DNA of 64,000 nucleotides from Formosa agariphila KMM 3901 (GCF_000723205.1 NZ_HG315671.1:1523351-1587350), one strand, 5' to 3'. Shown: positions 8,687 through 18,012, counted from the first letter of the stretch. Notes: generated by a model from the letters alone, not told the origin. Translations and numbers: made by a program.

Positions 8687-8983
8687 TTATTGATTCTCGT
8701 AAAATAGTAACTTGTTTTTTGTAACCGATAACTCTTGTTGTAACGTATTCACCTTTTTTAATAAATTAAAAACAACATCTATACCTTCTAAGTTTACATT
8801 CAGTTCGTTATGTAAACGAATCATTTTTTCTAAATCGGCTAAGGTGTCTTGATGTAAAAATTTATCATTTTCAATAGTGATAATATCTACCAAGCCTATG
8901 CCTTGTAAATCTTCAAGAAATACGGGTTCAATTTTATATTGTACACAAATGGTTCTGACTAATATATAATGATTTTCTGCCAT
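8687..8983 (-). CDS. Chaperone modulator CbpM-like (MerR-type fold)
   Basis: 98 residues. An N-terminal helical part (VRTICVQYKIEPVFLEDLQGIGLV) resembles the MerR-like domain of CbpM and is followed by a leucine-rich coiled coil to the C-terminus. CbpM proteins bind the J domain of CbpA and block its action on DnaK. The gene begins 1 base after the CbpA gene stops, which supports this partner directly. Confidence 0.8.
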   Translation of the reverse strand: MAENHYILVRTICVQYKIEPVFLEDLQGIGLVDIITIENDKFLHQDTLADLEKMIRLHNELNVNLEGIDVVFNLLKKVNTLQQELSVTKNKLLFYENQ

Positions 8984-8984
8984 C

Positions 8985-9890
8985 TTATCTTAGTTTTTTT
9001 AATTCTAAAAACAACGCTTTTTCTTTCTCTGTAAGGTTTTTTGGTGTTTTAATATGGTACGTAATTATAAAATCGCCATACTCACCATCTTTTTTATATA
9101 CGGGAAATCCTTTGCCTTTAAGTTTTACTTTGGTTTCGTTCTCAGTTTCTGGAGCCACCTTTAATTTTACTTTTCCTGAAAACGTATCTACCATTATATC
9201 TCCACCTAATAGGGCAGTGTATAAATCTAAATCAACATCGGCATGAAGGTTATTACTGTATCTTTTAAATTTTGTATTGTTTACAATATTAAATTTGATG
9301 TATAAATCTCCATTTGGACCACCGTTTACACCAGGAGCACCTTTTCCTGGAATTTTTATAACCTGTTCATTTTCTATTCCTGCAGGAATAGTTAACCTTA
9401 TTTTTTTTCCGTTTACGGTAAGGATTTGAGATTCGGTTGTATAAACATCAGTTAGATTTAACTGAAGTTCTGCATTAAAATCCTGTCCCTTAAATTGCGT
9501 ATGAGTTCTGCTCTGTCTAGATCCAGAAGTACGTTGACCACCAAACATAGATTCGAAGAAATCTGAGTAATCTTCTTCAAAATGTCCTCCTTGACCTGAA
9601 AAATCTTGATAGTTTTGCTGTTGTCTTGAACCTTGTGCTTTTTGAGCACGTTCTATATCATCGGCATGTTTCCATTGTTCTCCATGTTTATCGTATTTTT
9701 TACGATTTTCTGGATTAGAAAGGACTTCATTAGCTTCATTTATATTCTTAAACTTTTTTTCAGCTTCTGTATCATTCGGGTTTAAATCGGGATGATATTT
9801 TCTAGCTAACTTACGGTAAGCCTTCTTAATGTCGGCTTCTGTGGCATTTTTGTCAATTCCTAAAATTTTATAATAATCAATAAAATCCAT
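8985..9890 (-). CDS. cbpA: CbpA-type J-domain co-chaperone
   Basis: 301 residues. The J domain (residues 1-70) carries the HPD motif in [10 protein letters not shown], then a Gly/Gln/Ser-rich linker, then two DnaJ C-terminal beta domains (residues about 135-300). The zinc-finger CxxCxGxG repeats of DnaJ are absent, which defines the CbpA/DnaJ type II class. It stimulates DnaK ATPase activity on unfolded clients. It forms a two-gene operon with the CbpM-like modulator downstream. Confidence 0.9.
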   Translation of the reverse strand: MDFIDYYKILGIDKNATEADIKKAYRKLARKYHPDLNPNDTEAEKKFKNINEANEVLSNPENRKKYDKHGEQWKHADDIERAQKAQGSRQQQNYQDFSGQGGHFEEDYSDFFESMFGGQRTSGSRQSRTHTQFKGQDFNAELQLNLTDVYTTESQILTVNGKKIRLTIPAGIENEQVIKIPGKGAPGVNGGPNGDLYIKFNIVNNTKFKRYSNNLHADVDLDLYTALLGGDIMVDTFSGKVKLKVAPETENETKVKLKGKGFPVYKKDGEYGDFIITYHIKTPKNLTEKEKALFLELKKLR

Positions 9891-9971
9891 AACTTAAATG
9901 TGTTCTTAAGGGTGAATAGGTGAGTGTTTGACTTCTATAAATATCGGAAAATAATAAGTGATTTCAAAAGA

Positions 9972-11006
9972 TTAATCTTGTTCAAATTTTAAATGTTCAG
10001 AAAAAAACGGCAACGTTTTAGTTGTAATACGATCTGCAATTTTATTGGTGTGGTCACCTTTATAGCTCTCATAAGTGTGCTCTACCTGATGATTAGACAG
10101 TAGCGTGTGAAGTTTATTTGAGGCTTCAAAAATTGCTGTGTCGTCTGTTCCTGCATCAATGGCAATGGCTTTGTATGTTTTTAAATTATCTATATACTGA
10201 TCTACGGTATACAAAATTTGATTGTTTTTAAATTTTTCTAGTATCTCAGGTCTGGGTTTACCATCTTTATAGGCTAAGTCTATGTACAATGGGAATTTCT
10301 TAGGGTTGGAAGCCCAAGCTGCAGAAAAAGCCATATTTATACTTTCTACAAAAGAAACATCTGCAACACCTGATTTAGAATTTACAGCCTCCATGTTTTT
10401 TATGTTTTCTGCACTCGGAATAAAACTTTCTTCCATACAACACGGACTTAAAGCATACATTGCCGAATAAACTTCAGGGTATTTCATACCCAAACGCAGG
10501 GTTCCGTAACCACCCATAGAATGACCTGCCAAACCGCGACTTTCTGCATTGGGTAATGTTCTGTATTTTAAATCAATAAAATTTACTAGTTCTTTAGTAA
10601 TAAAGGTTTCCCAATCGCCCATAGTTTCAGACTTACCATAAAAGCTTCCCTTAAAAGTAGTGTATGCATTTGGCATAACGACAATCATCTCTTTTACTGT
10701 ACCATTAGTCATGTTCTTATTTAGTAACTCGTATAAATTAATCCAATGATGTTCCCAACCAAACCATTTACTGTCACTATCTGTAAATCCATGTAGGAAA
10801 TATAACACCGGATATTTTTTATCTAAATTAGTCTGATAAGAAGGTGGTAGGTAAACCGTAATATCTCTGTTAGAAGGATTGTTTATTAAATTGTTTTTTA
10901 AAGCTTCGCTTGGTACTTTTAAGCGTACTCTAAAACCTTGTGCGTGAGATATAGCAGCACTAAATACGATTAGTGTTAAGGTTAATAAAAATGATTTCAG
11001 TTTCAT
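9972..11006 (-). CDS. Secreted esterase of the esterase D / feruloyl esterase fold
   Basis: 344 residues with signal peptide MKLKSFLLTLTLIVFSAAISHA. Alpha/beta-hydrolase signatures are an oxyanion-region LYFLHGFTDSD, the nucleophile elbow GLAGHSMGGYG with its Ser, and a late acid/His region (GTDDTAIFEA and YKGDHTNKI). This is the putative esterase family (PF00756) that includes S-formylglutathione, feruloyl and acetylxylan esterases; being exported, it more likely acts on carbohydrate or other esters. It starts 4 bases after the MtfA-like gene ends, so the two are one operon. Confidence 0.8.
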   Translation of the reverse strand: MKLKSFLLTLTLIVFSAAISHAQGFRVRLKVPSEALKNNLINNPSNRDITVYLPPSYQTNLDKKYPVLYFLHGFTDSDSKWFGWEHHWINLYELLNKNMTNGTVKEMIVVMPNAYTTFKGSFYGKSETMGDWETFITKELVNFIDLKYRTLPNAESRGLAGHSMGGYGTLRLGMKYPEVYSAMYALSPCCMEESFIPSAENIKNMEAVNSKSGVADVSFVESINMAFSAAWASNPKKFPLYIDLAYKDGKPRPEILEKFKNNQILYTVDQYIDNLKTYKAIAIDAGTDDTAIFEASNKLHTLLSNHQVEHTYESYKGDHTNKIADRITTKTLPFFSEHLKFEQD

Positions 11007-11010
11007 TGGG

Positions 11011-11796
11011 TTATGTTCTTAGGGTGTTTGGAGTCAGTTGAAAACTTTTCTGAAGCATATTAAATAATTCAGGATGTTTTCTTTTCATCAGTTTTGGGTT
11101 TTCAAAAAAATATTCTGAAGCTACAGCAAAAAATTCAGCTTGATTAGTTCCTCCGTAACTTCTAATATCCGATTTATTATTATGAATAGCTTCTATTTCT
11201 TTATGAATTAATTTTAACCATGGAATGGTGTATGCGTGTTTCATAATGTATTCGGGAACACCATCTGTTTCTCCATCCATTTTATCTATAAGATGAACAA
11301 ATTCGTGAATTGCGGTATTACTTTTATCATGAGCATTCGAAAATCCGTGATATAATGCTTTTTTAGAAAGTATCATTTGTTTTTCTAAACGCCCAGTGCC
11401 AACCATTCCGGCAATAATCCGATTCTCTTTTTTAGAGCCAAATTCATAATCTGAATTAAAATTATCCGGATATAAAAGAACGCCACTTAAATTTGTATAA
11501 TGCCACTCTGGGAATCCAAATACAGGAATTACCGCACTTGCCGCAATTAATACGGAATCTAATTCTTGTAATTCTAATTGAATGCCTTCTATGTTTACTT
11601 CACTTAAAAACAACATCATACGTTTTTGAAATTGGTTTTGCTGTTTTGATGATAAATTGGTGTAAAAATCGACATGCTTAAGTAATAAATCATGCCAATG
11701 TTTAGGACATTTATCAGCTTTTTTTGTCTTTAATTTACGTAATGCAAAGATTGCGAACCCAATTAGAATAACGAAGGCTATACCTACAAAAATCAT
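11011..11796 (-). CDS. MtfA-like zinc peptidase (M90)
   Basis: 261 residues. The zinc-binding HEFVH (HExxH) lies in AIHEFVHLIDKMDGETDGVP, matching the long motif of MtfA peptidases. An N-terminal membrane segment (FVGIAFVILIGFAIFAL) precedes the catalytic part, which is common in Bacteroidetes members, whereas the E. coli protein is soluble. E. coli MtfA links to the Mlc regulator and glucose uptake; no Mlc homologue is visible here, so the substrate is unknown. First gene of an operon with the esterase. Confidence 0.8.
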   Translation of the reverse strand: MIFVGIAFVILIGFAIFALRKLKTKKADKCPKHWHDLLLKHVDFYTNLSSKQQNQFQKRMMLFLSEVNIEGIQLELQELDSVLIAASAVIPVFGFPEWHYTNLSGVLLYPDNFNSDYEFGSKKENRIIAGMVGTGRLEKQMILSKKALYHGFSNAHDKSNTAIHEFVHLIDKMDGETDGVPEYIMKHAYTIPWLKLIHKEIEAIHNNKSDIRSYGGTNQAEFFAVASEYFFENPKLMKRKHPELFNMLQKSFQLTPNTLRT

Positions 11797-11872
11797 ATGT
11801 TTAGTTTAGATAATAATTTACAAGTTAAGTTAAAAAAAAGTGAGATGTATTACAATTTATGTTAACATGAAA

Positions 11873-11904
11873 ATGAGTTTCTGAATCGAAATTCAAAAAC
11901 TCAT
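11873..11904 (-). terminator. Possible terminator after the DUF4412 gene
   Basis: A hairpin with 8-bp and 5-bp stems separated by one mismatch (ATGAGTTT with AAACTCAT outside) and a CGAA loop. On the minus strand it is followed by only four T, so it is a weak call. Confidence 0.4.
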
Positions 11905-11988
11905 TATTTTACGGCTTATCTAATATGGGCTGGCTATTTTAAAAAAGCTATACTTGGCATTTCTTTCGCTTTAAACATTAATCTTGAA

Positions 11989-12855
11989 TTATTGCCCAAA
12001 AGCCGTAAATTCATAATCATTTTTTCTAATTTCTAGATGTTGTTCTACGAGTTCTAAACATCGCATTGTTGTAGATTCGTTGTTCGATTTATTTGTATAA
12101 TTAATTTCCATGACCATACTGTTTTCTACTTTATTTAACCATTTTGGATTAAATCCTTTAGGTGCATTTTTAGTATTTATACCAAATATGCTAACAAAAC
12201 TTACAGGAGCGTTCATGTCGTTATACATAGTCATTACAGCGTCTTTATTTTCCATTCTAAATCCTTTACATGTTTTCCCGTTAATAACTTTGTCTTCTAT
12301 TTCTGTAAAGGTATAATCGTTTTCTAGAGACTCGTCGGTGTTTAGATTATCTAAAGTATTGTTGGTTTTCATGACCATTCCAGTTTTAGTTTTTTTATTG
12401 GTCATGAATATGGCATTCAAGTTGTTTTCTACATCCATTACCATAAACATATCTTGATTCTTTTTTATCTCTTCAAGTTGTGGTTGCATTCCAAAATACT
12501 TTTCATCGGGTTTTAAATAGTAAATGATTTCCATCGGGTCGGAGCTACTCCCTTCAATAAGTAACCTATATTTCCATTCAAAAGTATATGAATCGGGTAA
12601 TAGTGCTGGGTCACCTACAGATATACTACCAAACGAGATATCACCAATATTTCCATCGTAAGATGCGCCGTCTAATCCTAAAATATTGTCTAAAGTTTTA
12701 TCTAGACTTTGGCCTGCTTTTTCTGATGTTTTATTTATTACCACATCTTCGGTAACTTGTTCTAATTTGTTTTTTAATTTCCTTAAAAACTGGCTATGCA
12801 TAGATGTGGTACACATTAACAATGCTAATACAAATAATAAATTTTTTGTTTTCAT
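11989..12855 (-). CDS. DUF4412 domain secreted protein
   Basis: 288 residues with signal peptide MKTKNLLFVLALLMCTTSMHSQ. The central part (YYLKPDEKYFGMQ, MVMDVENNLNAIFM, KTCKGFRMENKD) is the DUF4412 pattern, a periplasmic beta-rich domain of unknown role related in style to LolA/LppX-like folds. It follows the REC-AraC regulator on the same strand after a 58-base gap, so it may be co-transcribed or a target of it. No function is assigned. Confidence 0.7.
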   Translation of the reverse strand: MKTKNLLFVLALLMCTTSMHSQFLRKLKNKLEQVTEDVVINKTSEKAGQSLDKTLDNILGLDGASYDGNIGDISFGSISVGDPALLPDSYTFEWKYRLLIEGSSSDPMEIIYYLKPDEKYFGMQPQLEEIKKNQDMFMVMDVENNLNAIFMTNKKTKTGMVMKTNNTLDNLNTDESLENDYTFTEIEDKVINGKTCKGFRMENKDAVMTMYNDMNAPVSFVSIFGINTKNAPKGFNPKWLNKVENSMVMEINYTNKSNNESTTMRCLELVEQHLEIRKNDYEFTAFGQ

Positions 12856-12913
12856 AATATTTTTTTTAAGATTATTGACATTTTTTTATTGAATGACACT
12901 ACAATACATCATA

Positions 12914-14080
12914 CTATTTTATAGACATTAACTCTAGTTCACGATATTCTGTGGGTGTTATTTTATATTCTTTTTTAAAGCATTTTATAAAATATGATGG
13001 TGTATTAAATCCTGCTTCATAGGCAACTTCATTCACTAAAAGGTTTTGCTTATTTTTAAGTATTTTCTTAGCTTTATATAAGCGTTGTTTTCTAATAAAT
13101 GCAGACGTGCTTAAATTAGTACATTGGTATATTTTACGATGCAATTGCATACGACTCATACCTATTTCTTTACTAAATGTTTTAACGTTAAAATCAGGAT
13201 TGTCTAGGTGTTTGTTTAAAGTGTTTTTAACGTTCTCTAAAAAGATGCTATTTGAGTCTTGTATTGGAACTTCGCTATTTGCTAAGGCTATGTTAGGAGT
13301 CACAATTTTATTAGAATTGATTAAATTTATTATACGTCTTTTTAATACATCTACACTAAAAGGTTTGTAGACAAAATCGTTTGCTCCACATTTTAAACCT
13401 TCAAGCTCAATATCATCATCAATACTAGCAGTTAAAACAAGTATAGGAATGTGGGCTGTATTCTCATCTGCTTTTAAAACGCTACAAAGTTTTAAACCAT
13501 CAATTACCGGCATTCTTAAATCACTTACTATAACATCGGGTAAAATAGATTTAGCTTTTTTTATACCTTCTTTACCATCTGTAGCGGTATATATATCGTA
13601 ATGTTCTTCTAAGGATTTAGTAATAAATTTTAGCATTTTATCATGGTCTTCAACAATTAAAACCTTTGCTTTAAATTTGGCGTCTTGTGTAATGCTTAAA
13701 GTGTAATCTTCTGGAATTGCTTGATTAATAATTGGAAAACTGTCGTTTAATGCGGTGTGTTTAAACGACTTTAAATAGTGGTCTTGTTGATTTACTTCGT
13801 TTGCAATTTCAATTAAAAATGAATTCGATTTTACCTGGTGTTTTAATATCAACGTTATTACAATAGAACAGATAATTAGAACAATAAAGAATATGAATAT
13901 GACAAAATCAGTTTCTAGAAGTATAGACGGAACGGTTATATTTATAAAAGTTAATGCCCAAAATAATGGAGGTTTAGAACTAAACAAAAAGGTGTTTTCT
14001 TGTAGTAAGAATACAAAAGGCGTTAGTATACTTAAAAAAAGTAGTGGGAATAAAAAGATATTTTGAGTGAAAATTTTCAC
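12914..14080 (-). CDS. Membrane-anchored response regulator with AraC-type DNA-binding domain
   Basis: 388 residues. Two clear hydrophobic segments (about residues 8-26 and 58-80) are followed by a receiver domain (KVLIVEDHDKM, phosphoacceptor Asp in DVIVSDLRMP, conserved Lys in VYKPFS) and a C-terminal AraC/XylS pair of helix-turn-helix motifs (FSKEIGMSRMQLHRKI; VNEVAYEAGFNTPSYFIKCF). The REC-AraC part is what ends hybrid two-component regulators of Bacteroidetes, but the sensor and histidine kinase domains are missing, so it must be phosphorylated by another protein or sense through its membrane part. No kinase gene is adjacent. Confidence 0.85.
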   Translation of the reverse strand: MKIFTQNIFLFPLLFLSILTPFVFLLQENTFLFSSKPPLFWALTFINITVPSILLETDFVIFIFFIVLIICSIVITLILKHQVKSNSFLIEIANEVNQQDHYLKSFKHTALNDSFPIINQAIPEDYTLSITQDAKFKAKVLIVEDHDKMLKFITKSLEEHYDIYTATDGKEGIKKAKSILPDVIVSDLRMPVIDGLKLCSVLKADENTAHIPILVLTASIDDDIELEGLKCGANDFVYKPFSVDVLKRRIINLINSNKIVTPNIALANSEVPIQDSNSIFLENVKNTLNKHLDNPDFNVKTFSKEIGMSRMQLHRKIYQCTNLSTSAFIRKQRLYKAKKILKNKQNLLVNEVAYEAGFNTPSYFIKCFKKEYKITPTEYRELELMSIK

Positions 14081-14264
14081 GTAACTATAAGTTTAGATTA
14101 ATAAATTAACCTATTAATTACGTTTCTGAGGGAGGTGTGTTAGAATAACAATTTATTCGTAAACACTTGAAATATAGTAAAATATAATTAATTAAACAGT
14201 TTTGTAAGCCTTTTTTTTTGAGATTTATTTTGAAAGTATATTGTTTTATTATGTAATTTAAGTT

Positions 14265-14295
14265 TTTGTTAACTATTACAAGGTATGGACCTTTG
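14265..14295 (+). promoter_or_regulatory. Promoter of the DUF2911 gene with overlapping dyad
   Basis: TTTG (14265-14268), an exact 19-nt spacer and GACCTTTG (14288-14295), one base off the TAnnTTTG consensus. A near-perfect dyad (14275-14299, ATTACAAGGT with ACCTTTGTAAT) overlaps the -7 box, a typical operator position. Confidence 0.6.
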
Positions 14296-14325
14296 TAATT
14301 TTACTTCAAACTAAAAATAAACAAG

Positions 14326-15177
14326 ATGAAGAAATACCTAATGTTAGGTCTTATGGCTTTAGCTATGACCTTTAGCGTTCAAGCGCAATTAAAGACACCG
14401 CAACCAAGTCCGTTAAGTAAAATAGAACAAGTTGTAGGATTAACAGATGTAAGCATAGAATATTCAAGACCAAATATGCGAGGGCGCGAAGTTTTTGGAA
14501 ACCTTGTGCCATATGGAAAAACATGGAGAACAGGAGCAAATGCCAATACTAAAGTTACTTTTTCTGATGATGTTGTTATTGATGGAAAAACATTGAAGTC
14601 TGGAACATATGCTATTTATACTGTTCCGAATAAATCTTCTTGGGATGTGATGTTCTACACAGATTCGAATAATAGTGGTTTACCTAAAACTTGGGACGAT
14701 AGTAAAGTTGCTTTAAAAGCTAAAGCTCAAGTTTATCCAATGCCAGTAGATATTGAAACATTTACCATAACATTAGATGATTTAACAAGCGATTCTGCTG
14801 TTATAGGTATGCTATGGGGGAAAGTATATGCAGGTGTGAAGTTTGTAGTGCCTACAGATAAAACTGTAATGAAAAATATCGATGCAACGATGAAAGGAAA
14901 CCCAACAGCTAACGATTATTATGCGTCTGCGGTGTACTACTATGAGTCTGGAAAAGATATTAAGCAAGCGCAAACTTGGATTGATAAGTCTATTGAAATG
15001 ACAGAAACTCCAGCATTTTGGCAGTTACGTAAACAAGCCTTAATTCACGCTAAAACGGGTGATAAAGCAGGCGCTATAGAAACAGCTAAAAAATCTTTAG
15101 CAGGTGCAGAGGCTGCTGGAAATGCAGATTATATTAAAATGAATACCGATTCTTTAAAAGAATGGGGAGCACTATAA
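14326..15177 (+). CDS. DUF2911 domain secreted protein
   Basis: 283 residues with signal peptide MKKYLMLGLMALAMTFSVQA. The N-terminal half carries the DUF2911 signature (VEYSRPNMRGREVFG-like block and WRTGANANTKVTFS). The C-terminal 90 residues form a TPR-like helical tail (YYASAVYYYESGKDIKQAQTW). Such proteins are common in flavobacteria and have no known role. Single-gene unit between a promoter with a dyad operator and the hairpin at 15197. Confidence 0.8.
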   Translation: MKKYLMLGLMALAMTFSVQAQLKTPQPSPLSKIEQVVGLTDVSIEYSRPNMRGREVFGNLVPYGKTWRTGANANTKVTFSDDVVIDGKTLKSGTYAIYTVPNKSSWDVMFYTDSNNSGLPKTWDDSKVALKAKAQVYPMPVDIETFTITLDDLTSDSAVIGMLWGKVYAGVKFVVPTDKTVMKNIDATMKGNPTANDYYASAVYYYESGKDIKQAQTWIDKSIEMTETPAFWQLRKQALIHAKTGDKAGAIETAKKSLAGAEAAGNADYIKMNTDSLKEWGAL

Positions 15178-15196
15178 ATTAATACAAGTGTTTTTT

Positions 15197-15242
15197 AAAA
15201 AAGCCGCTATCAATATAATATCTATTGATGGCGGCTTTTTTT
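15197..15242. terminator. Bidirectional terminator between convergent genes
   Basis: A long stem AAAAAAGCCGC-T-ATCAATA with TATTGAT-G-GCGGCTTTTTT (one T-G wobble) and a 7-nt loop. It reaches the stop codon of the oxidoreductase gene on the minus strand. Confidence 0.85.
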
Positions 15243-16224
15243 AATATTGAAGATTAATACGTTCACGTATTTTGTCTAATGTGTTAATGAGTTTTAGACT
15301 AAAATCGTAAGTCATAATATTACTTTCTATTTTACCATCTCTTAACAATTGGTTGAAATGTTCTGTTTCAAAATTATAGCCAATGGTAGTTCCTGTATAA
15401 TCTAAAATTTCTTCTTTACCGTTTTTTGCAATCGTAACGGTTGTAGGTGCATGAAACTGGGTGTTTAAAGTGATTGTTGCATCTTCACAGGTAAATTTAC
15501 AGATTGTAGGCGTATCGGCAATTAGAGTGCTTTTTAATAGGGCTTCAGTACCATTAGAATATTTAAAAATCATATCGCAAGACGAGTCAGCTCCATTTTT
15601 AAACAATGTACACGAAGCTTCAATATCGTCTGGTTCACCTAAAGTTGATAGCGTTGCGAAAATAGGGTAGATACCAATGTCTAATAAACTTCCGCCACCC
15701 ACACTTTTGTCGAATAATCTAGAAGACTCGTTAAAAGGTCGTGTAAATCCAAAATCGGCTTCAATTTTTAATAGTTTGCCGTAGGTTTCATTTTTTATGT
15801 AGTTTAATGCAAACTGATAATGAGGCAGAAAATACGTCCAAAGCGCTTCCATTAAAAGCACATTATTAGCTTTGGCTACCGAAATCATTTCTTTAACCTC
15901 TTCTGTATTCATCGCGAAAGGTTTCTCGCATAACACCGCTTTGCCGTGTTTTAAACACAATATAGCATGTGATTTATGAAAGCTGTGTGGTGTCGCAATA
16001 TATATGGCATCAACATCGGGGTCTTGTGCTAAAGCTTCGTAAGAGTCGTATGCTTTTGTAGCCTTAAATGTCTTTGCAAAAGCATTGGCATTTTCTATAG
16101 ATCTAGAAGCGACAGCTTGTAATTGAGCATCCTCTATGGTTAATAAATCTGTGGCAAATTTACGAGCAATTTTACCCAATCCAATAATTCCCCATCTTAT
16201 GGTTTTATTCTGTTGTAATGACAT
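15241..16224 (-). CDS. Gfo/Idh/MocA family oxidoreductase
   Basis: 327 residues from the chosen ATG. The N-terminal dinucleotide fold starts IRWGIIGLGKIARKF, and the catalytic lysine region LCEKPFAMN follows, with a C-terminal alpha/beta sugar-binding domain. It oxidises a sugar or cyclitol with NAD(P). An upstream TTG at 16263 is in frame, but the ATG at 16224 puts the Rossmann strand at the usual place. The start overlaps the symporter gene by 20 bases, so it is the last gene of the PIG-L/symporter operon and likely acts on the imported compound. Confidence 0.85.
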   Translation of the reverse strand: MSLQQNKTIRWGIIGLGKIARKFATDLLTIEDAQLQAVASRSIENANAFAKTFKATKAYDSYEALAQDPDVDAIYIATPHSFHKSHAILCLKHGKAVLCEKPFAMNTEEVKEMISVAKANNVLLMEALWTYFLPHYQFALNYIKNETYGKLLKIEADFGFTRPFNESSRLFDKSVGGGSLLDIGIYPIFATLSTLGEPDDIEASCTLFKNGADSSCDMIFKYSNGTEALLKSTLIADTPTICKFTCEDATITLNTQFHAPTTVTIAKNGKEEILDYTGTTIGYNFETEHFNQLLRDGKIESNIMTYDFSLKLINTLDKIRERINLQY

Positions 16225-17899
16225 CTTGTTTTGGTATAAAAAGTTGAATACATAATGCGACAATAATGACTAATGTACACCCAAAAAGGTTAAGCCATAA
16301 ATATGGCATCCAATCTTGCCACCAGCCAAGTATAACAACCGATTGAGTGATGATAGCTGCTATGAAAACAGCATTTGCTTTCACGTGTTTAAAGAAGAAT
16401 GCAAGTAAAAATATTCCTAGCACATTACCGTAAAATATAGATCCAATAATGTTTACCAATTGGATTAAATTATCGGCTAAATATGCAATGCAAGCAATAC
16501 AAATGGCTAATATTCCCCAACCAAAAGTAAACCACTTCGTAGCCTTCACGTAATGCATATCGTCTTTATCTGGCGCTAAACTACGTTTGTAAATATCGAT
16601 AGTTGTTGTAGATGCCAATGCATTTAATTCACTGGCTGTACTAGACATGGCAGCGCTTAAAATAACAGCGAGCAAAAGTCCGATTAACCCTCGTGGTAGA
16701 TTATTTAAAATAAAATGAATAAAAACGTAATCTTTATCGTTGGTTTCAATCTTTGTTTGATGTTCATCCGCAGCCTTTTCTAGGACCAATTTGGCTTCAT
16801 TTCGATTGGTTTTTTCTGCTGAATTAATAGTTGTTATTTCTGATTTCAATGATTCATTTGGTGCTAAAACATAAGCGTCTAATAGTGTTTTTTTCTTTTC
16901 GAATAATTGATGTTGTTCAGATTCTAAGGCTTTAAATTCATCTGAATATGAGGATGCAGCAACGACCTCTTGGGCATGCGGATTAAAATGAATAGGGGAT
17001 TCGTTAAACTGATAAAACACAAAAACCATTACACCTACAAATAGAATGAAAAACTGCATGGGTACTTTTAAAAGGCCATTAAAAATTAAACCCAACTGCA
17101 TTTCTCTAAGCGATTTCCCTGAAAGATAGCGTTGTACCTGACTTTGGTCTGTTCCAAAATAAGAGAGCATTAAAAACGTTCCACCAATAATTCCACTCCA
17201 AAAGGTATATCTGTTCTCGAAATCGAAAGAGAAATCTAAGATGTTCATTTTATCGTTTACAGTTGCAATTTCTAAAGCGTTCGAGAAATTAATATTGTCG
17301 GGCAGATAACTTAAAATTAAAAAGAAAGCGATAAACATTCCTGTGAATATTACTGCCATTTGATGCTTTTGAGTTACACTCACAGCCTTAGTCCCTCCAG
17401 AAACGGTGTATATAATTACGAGTACACCAATAATAATGTTTAATTGGTTTAAAGACCAACCTAACACGGCCGATAAAATAATAGCAGGAGCATAGATGGT
17501 AATTCCTGCAGCCAATCCGCGTTGTACTAAGAACAATCCAGCAGTTAAACTTCTGGTTTTTAAATCGAACCTGTTTTCTAAAAACTCGTATGCTGTATAT
17601 ACTTTAAGTCGATGATATAAAGGGATAAATACCATACAAATAATAATCATGGCTATTGGTAACCCAAAGTAAAATTGCACAAATCCCATACCGTCGTTAA
17701 AGGCTTGTCCGGGTGTCGATAAAAAGGTTATGGCGCTGGCTTGTGTTGCCATTACCGATAATCCAATGGTCCACCATTGTGCTTGGTTTCCGCCACGAAT
17801 ATAATCTTGAACATTTTGGCTTCCGCGTGTTTTCCAGGTGCCGTAGCCAACAATTGCCAATAGTGTTCCTATTAATATTATCCAGTCTAAACTCTCCAT
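16205..17899 (-). CDS. Sodium/solute symporter (SSS family)
   Basis: 564 residues with about 13 membrane segments and the SSS core (SVMATQASAITFLSTPGQAF near residue 50-70, GGTKAVSVTQKHQM, SYFGTDQSQVQRYLSGKS). A charged, coiled insertion of about 75 residues (roughly 310-385, LESEQHQLFEKKKTLLDAY) separates late helices, as in a flavobacterial subgroup. It imports an organic solute with sodium. It starts 1 base after the stop of a 36-residue membrane peptide gene and overlaps the oxidoreductase gene downstream. Confidence 0.9.
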   Translation of the reverse strand: MESLDWIILIGTLLAIVGYGTWKTRGSQNVQDYIRGGNQAQWWTIGLSVMATQASAITFLSTPGQAFNDGMGFVQFYFGLPIAMIIICMVFIPLYHRLKVYTAYEFLENRFDLKTRSLTAGLFLVQRGLAAGITIYAPAIILSAVLGWSLNQLNIIIGVLVIIYTVSGGTKAVSVTQKHQMAVIFTGMFIAFFLILSYLPDNINFSNALEIATVNDKMNILDFSFDFENRYTFWSGIIGGTFLMLSYFGTDQSQVQRYLSGKSLREMQLGLIFNGLLKVPMQFFILFVGVMVFVFYQFNESPIHFNPHAQEVVAASSYSDEFKALESEQHQLFEKKKTLLDAYVLAPNESLKSEITTINSAEKTNRNEAKLVLEKAADEHQTKIETNDKDYVFIHFILNNLPRGLIGLLLAVILSAAMSSTASELNALASTTTIDIYKRSLAPDKDDMHYVKATKWFTFGWGILAICIACIAYLADNLIQLVNIIGSIFYGNVLGIFLLAFFFKHVKANAVFIAAIITQSVVILGWWQDWMPYLWLNLFGCTLVIIVALCIQLFIPKQDVITTE

Positions 17900-17900
17900 T

Positions 17901-18011
17901 TTAAAAGGCTTTCATAATTAAATAAAATATTATTATATAGACTGCATTGGCGATTAACACCCAAGTATACGAGCGTTTCCAATGTTGTTTAATAGGTTCA
18001 TTCTCTTGCAT
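17901..18011 (-). CDS. 36-residue single-span membrane peptide, possible symporter small subunit
   Basis: An ATG frame of 36 codons fills the space between the PIG-L stop and the symporter start, with a single base on each side. It has a charged N-terminus (MQENEPIKQHWKRSYTW) and then one hydrophobic helix ending LIMKAF. Small membrane subunits precede other SSS symporters (DUF4212 next to acetate-type carriers, YhdT next to PanF), and the Trp/Arg-rich lead into the helix is similar in style, but this one is much shorter. The tight coupling is direct evidence for translation; the partner role is inference. Confidence 0.65.
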   Translation of the reverse strand: MQENEPIKQHWKRSYTWVLIANAVYIIIFYLIMKAF

Positions 18012-18012
18012 A

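Noticed and set aside
16225-16263. N-terminal extension of the Gfo/Idh/MocA protein from TTG
   Set aside because: The extra residues precede a complete Rossmann start and would only lengthen the overlap with the symporter gene; the ATG at 16224 is preferred.
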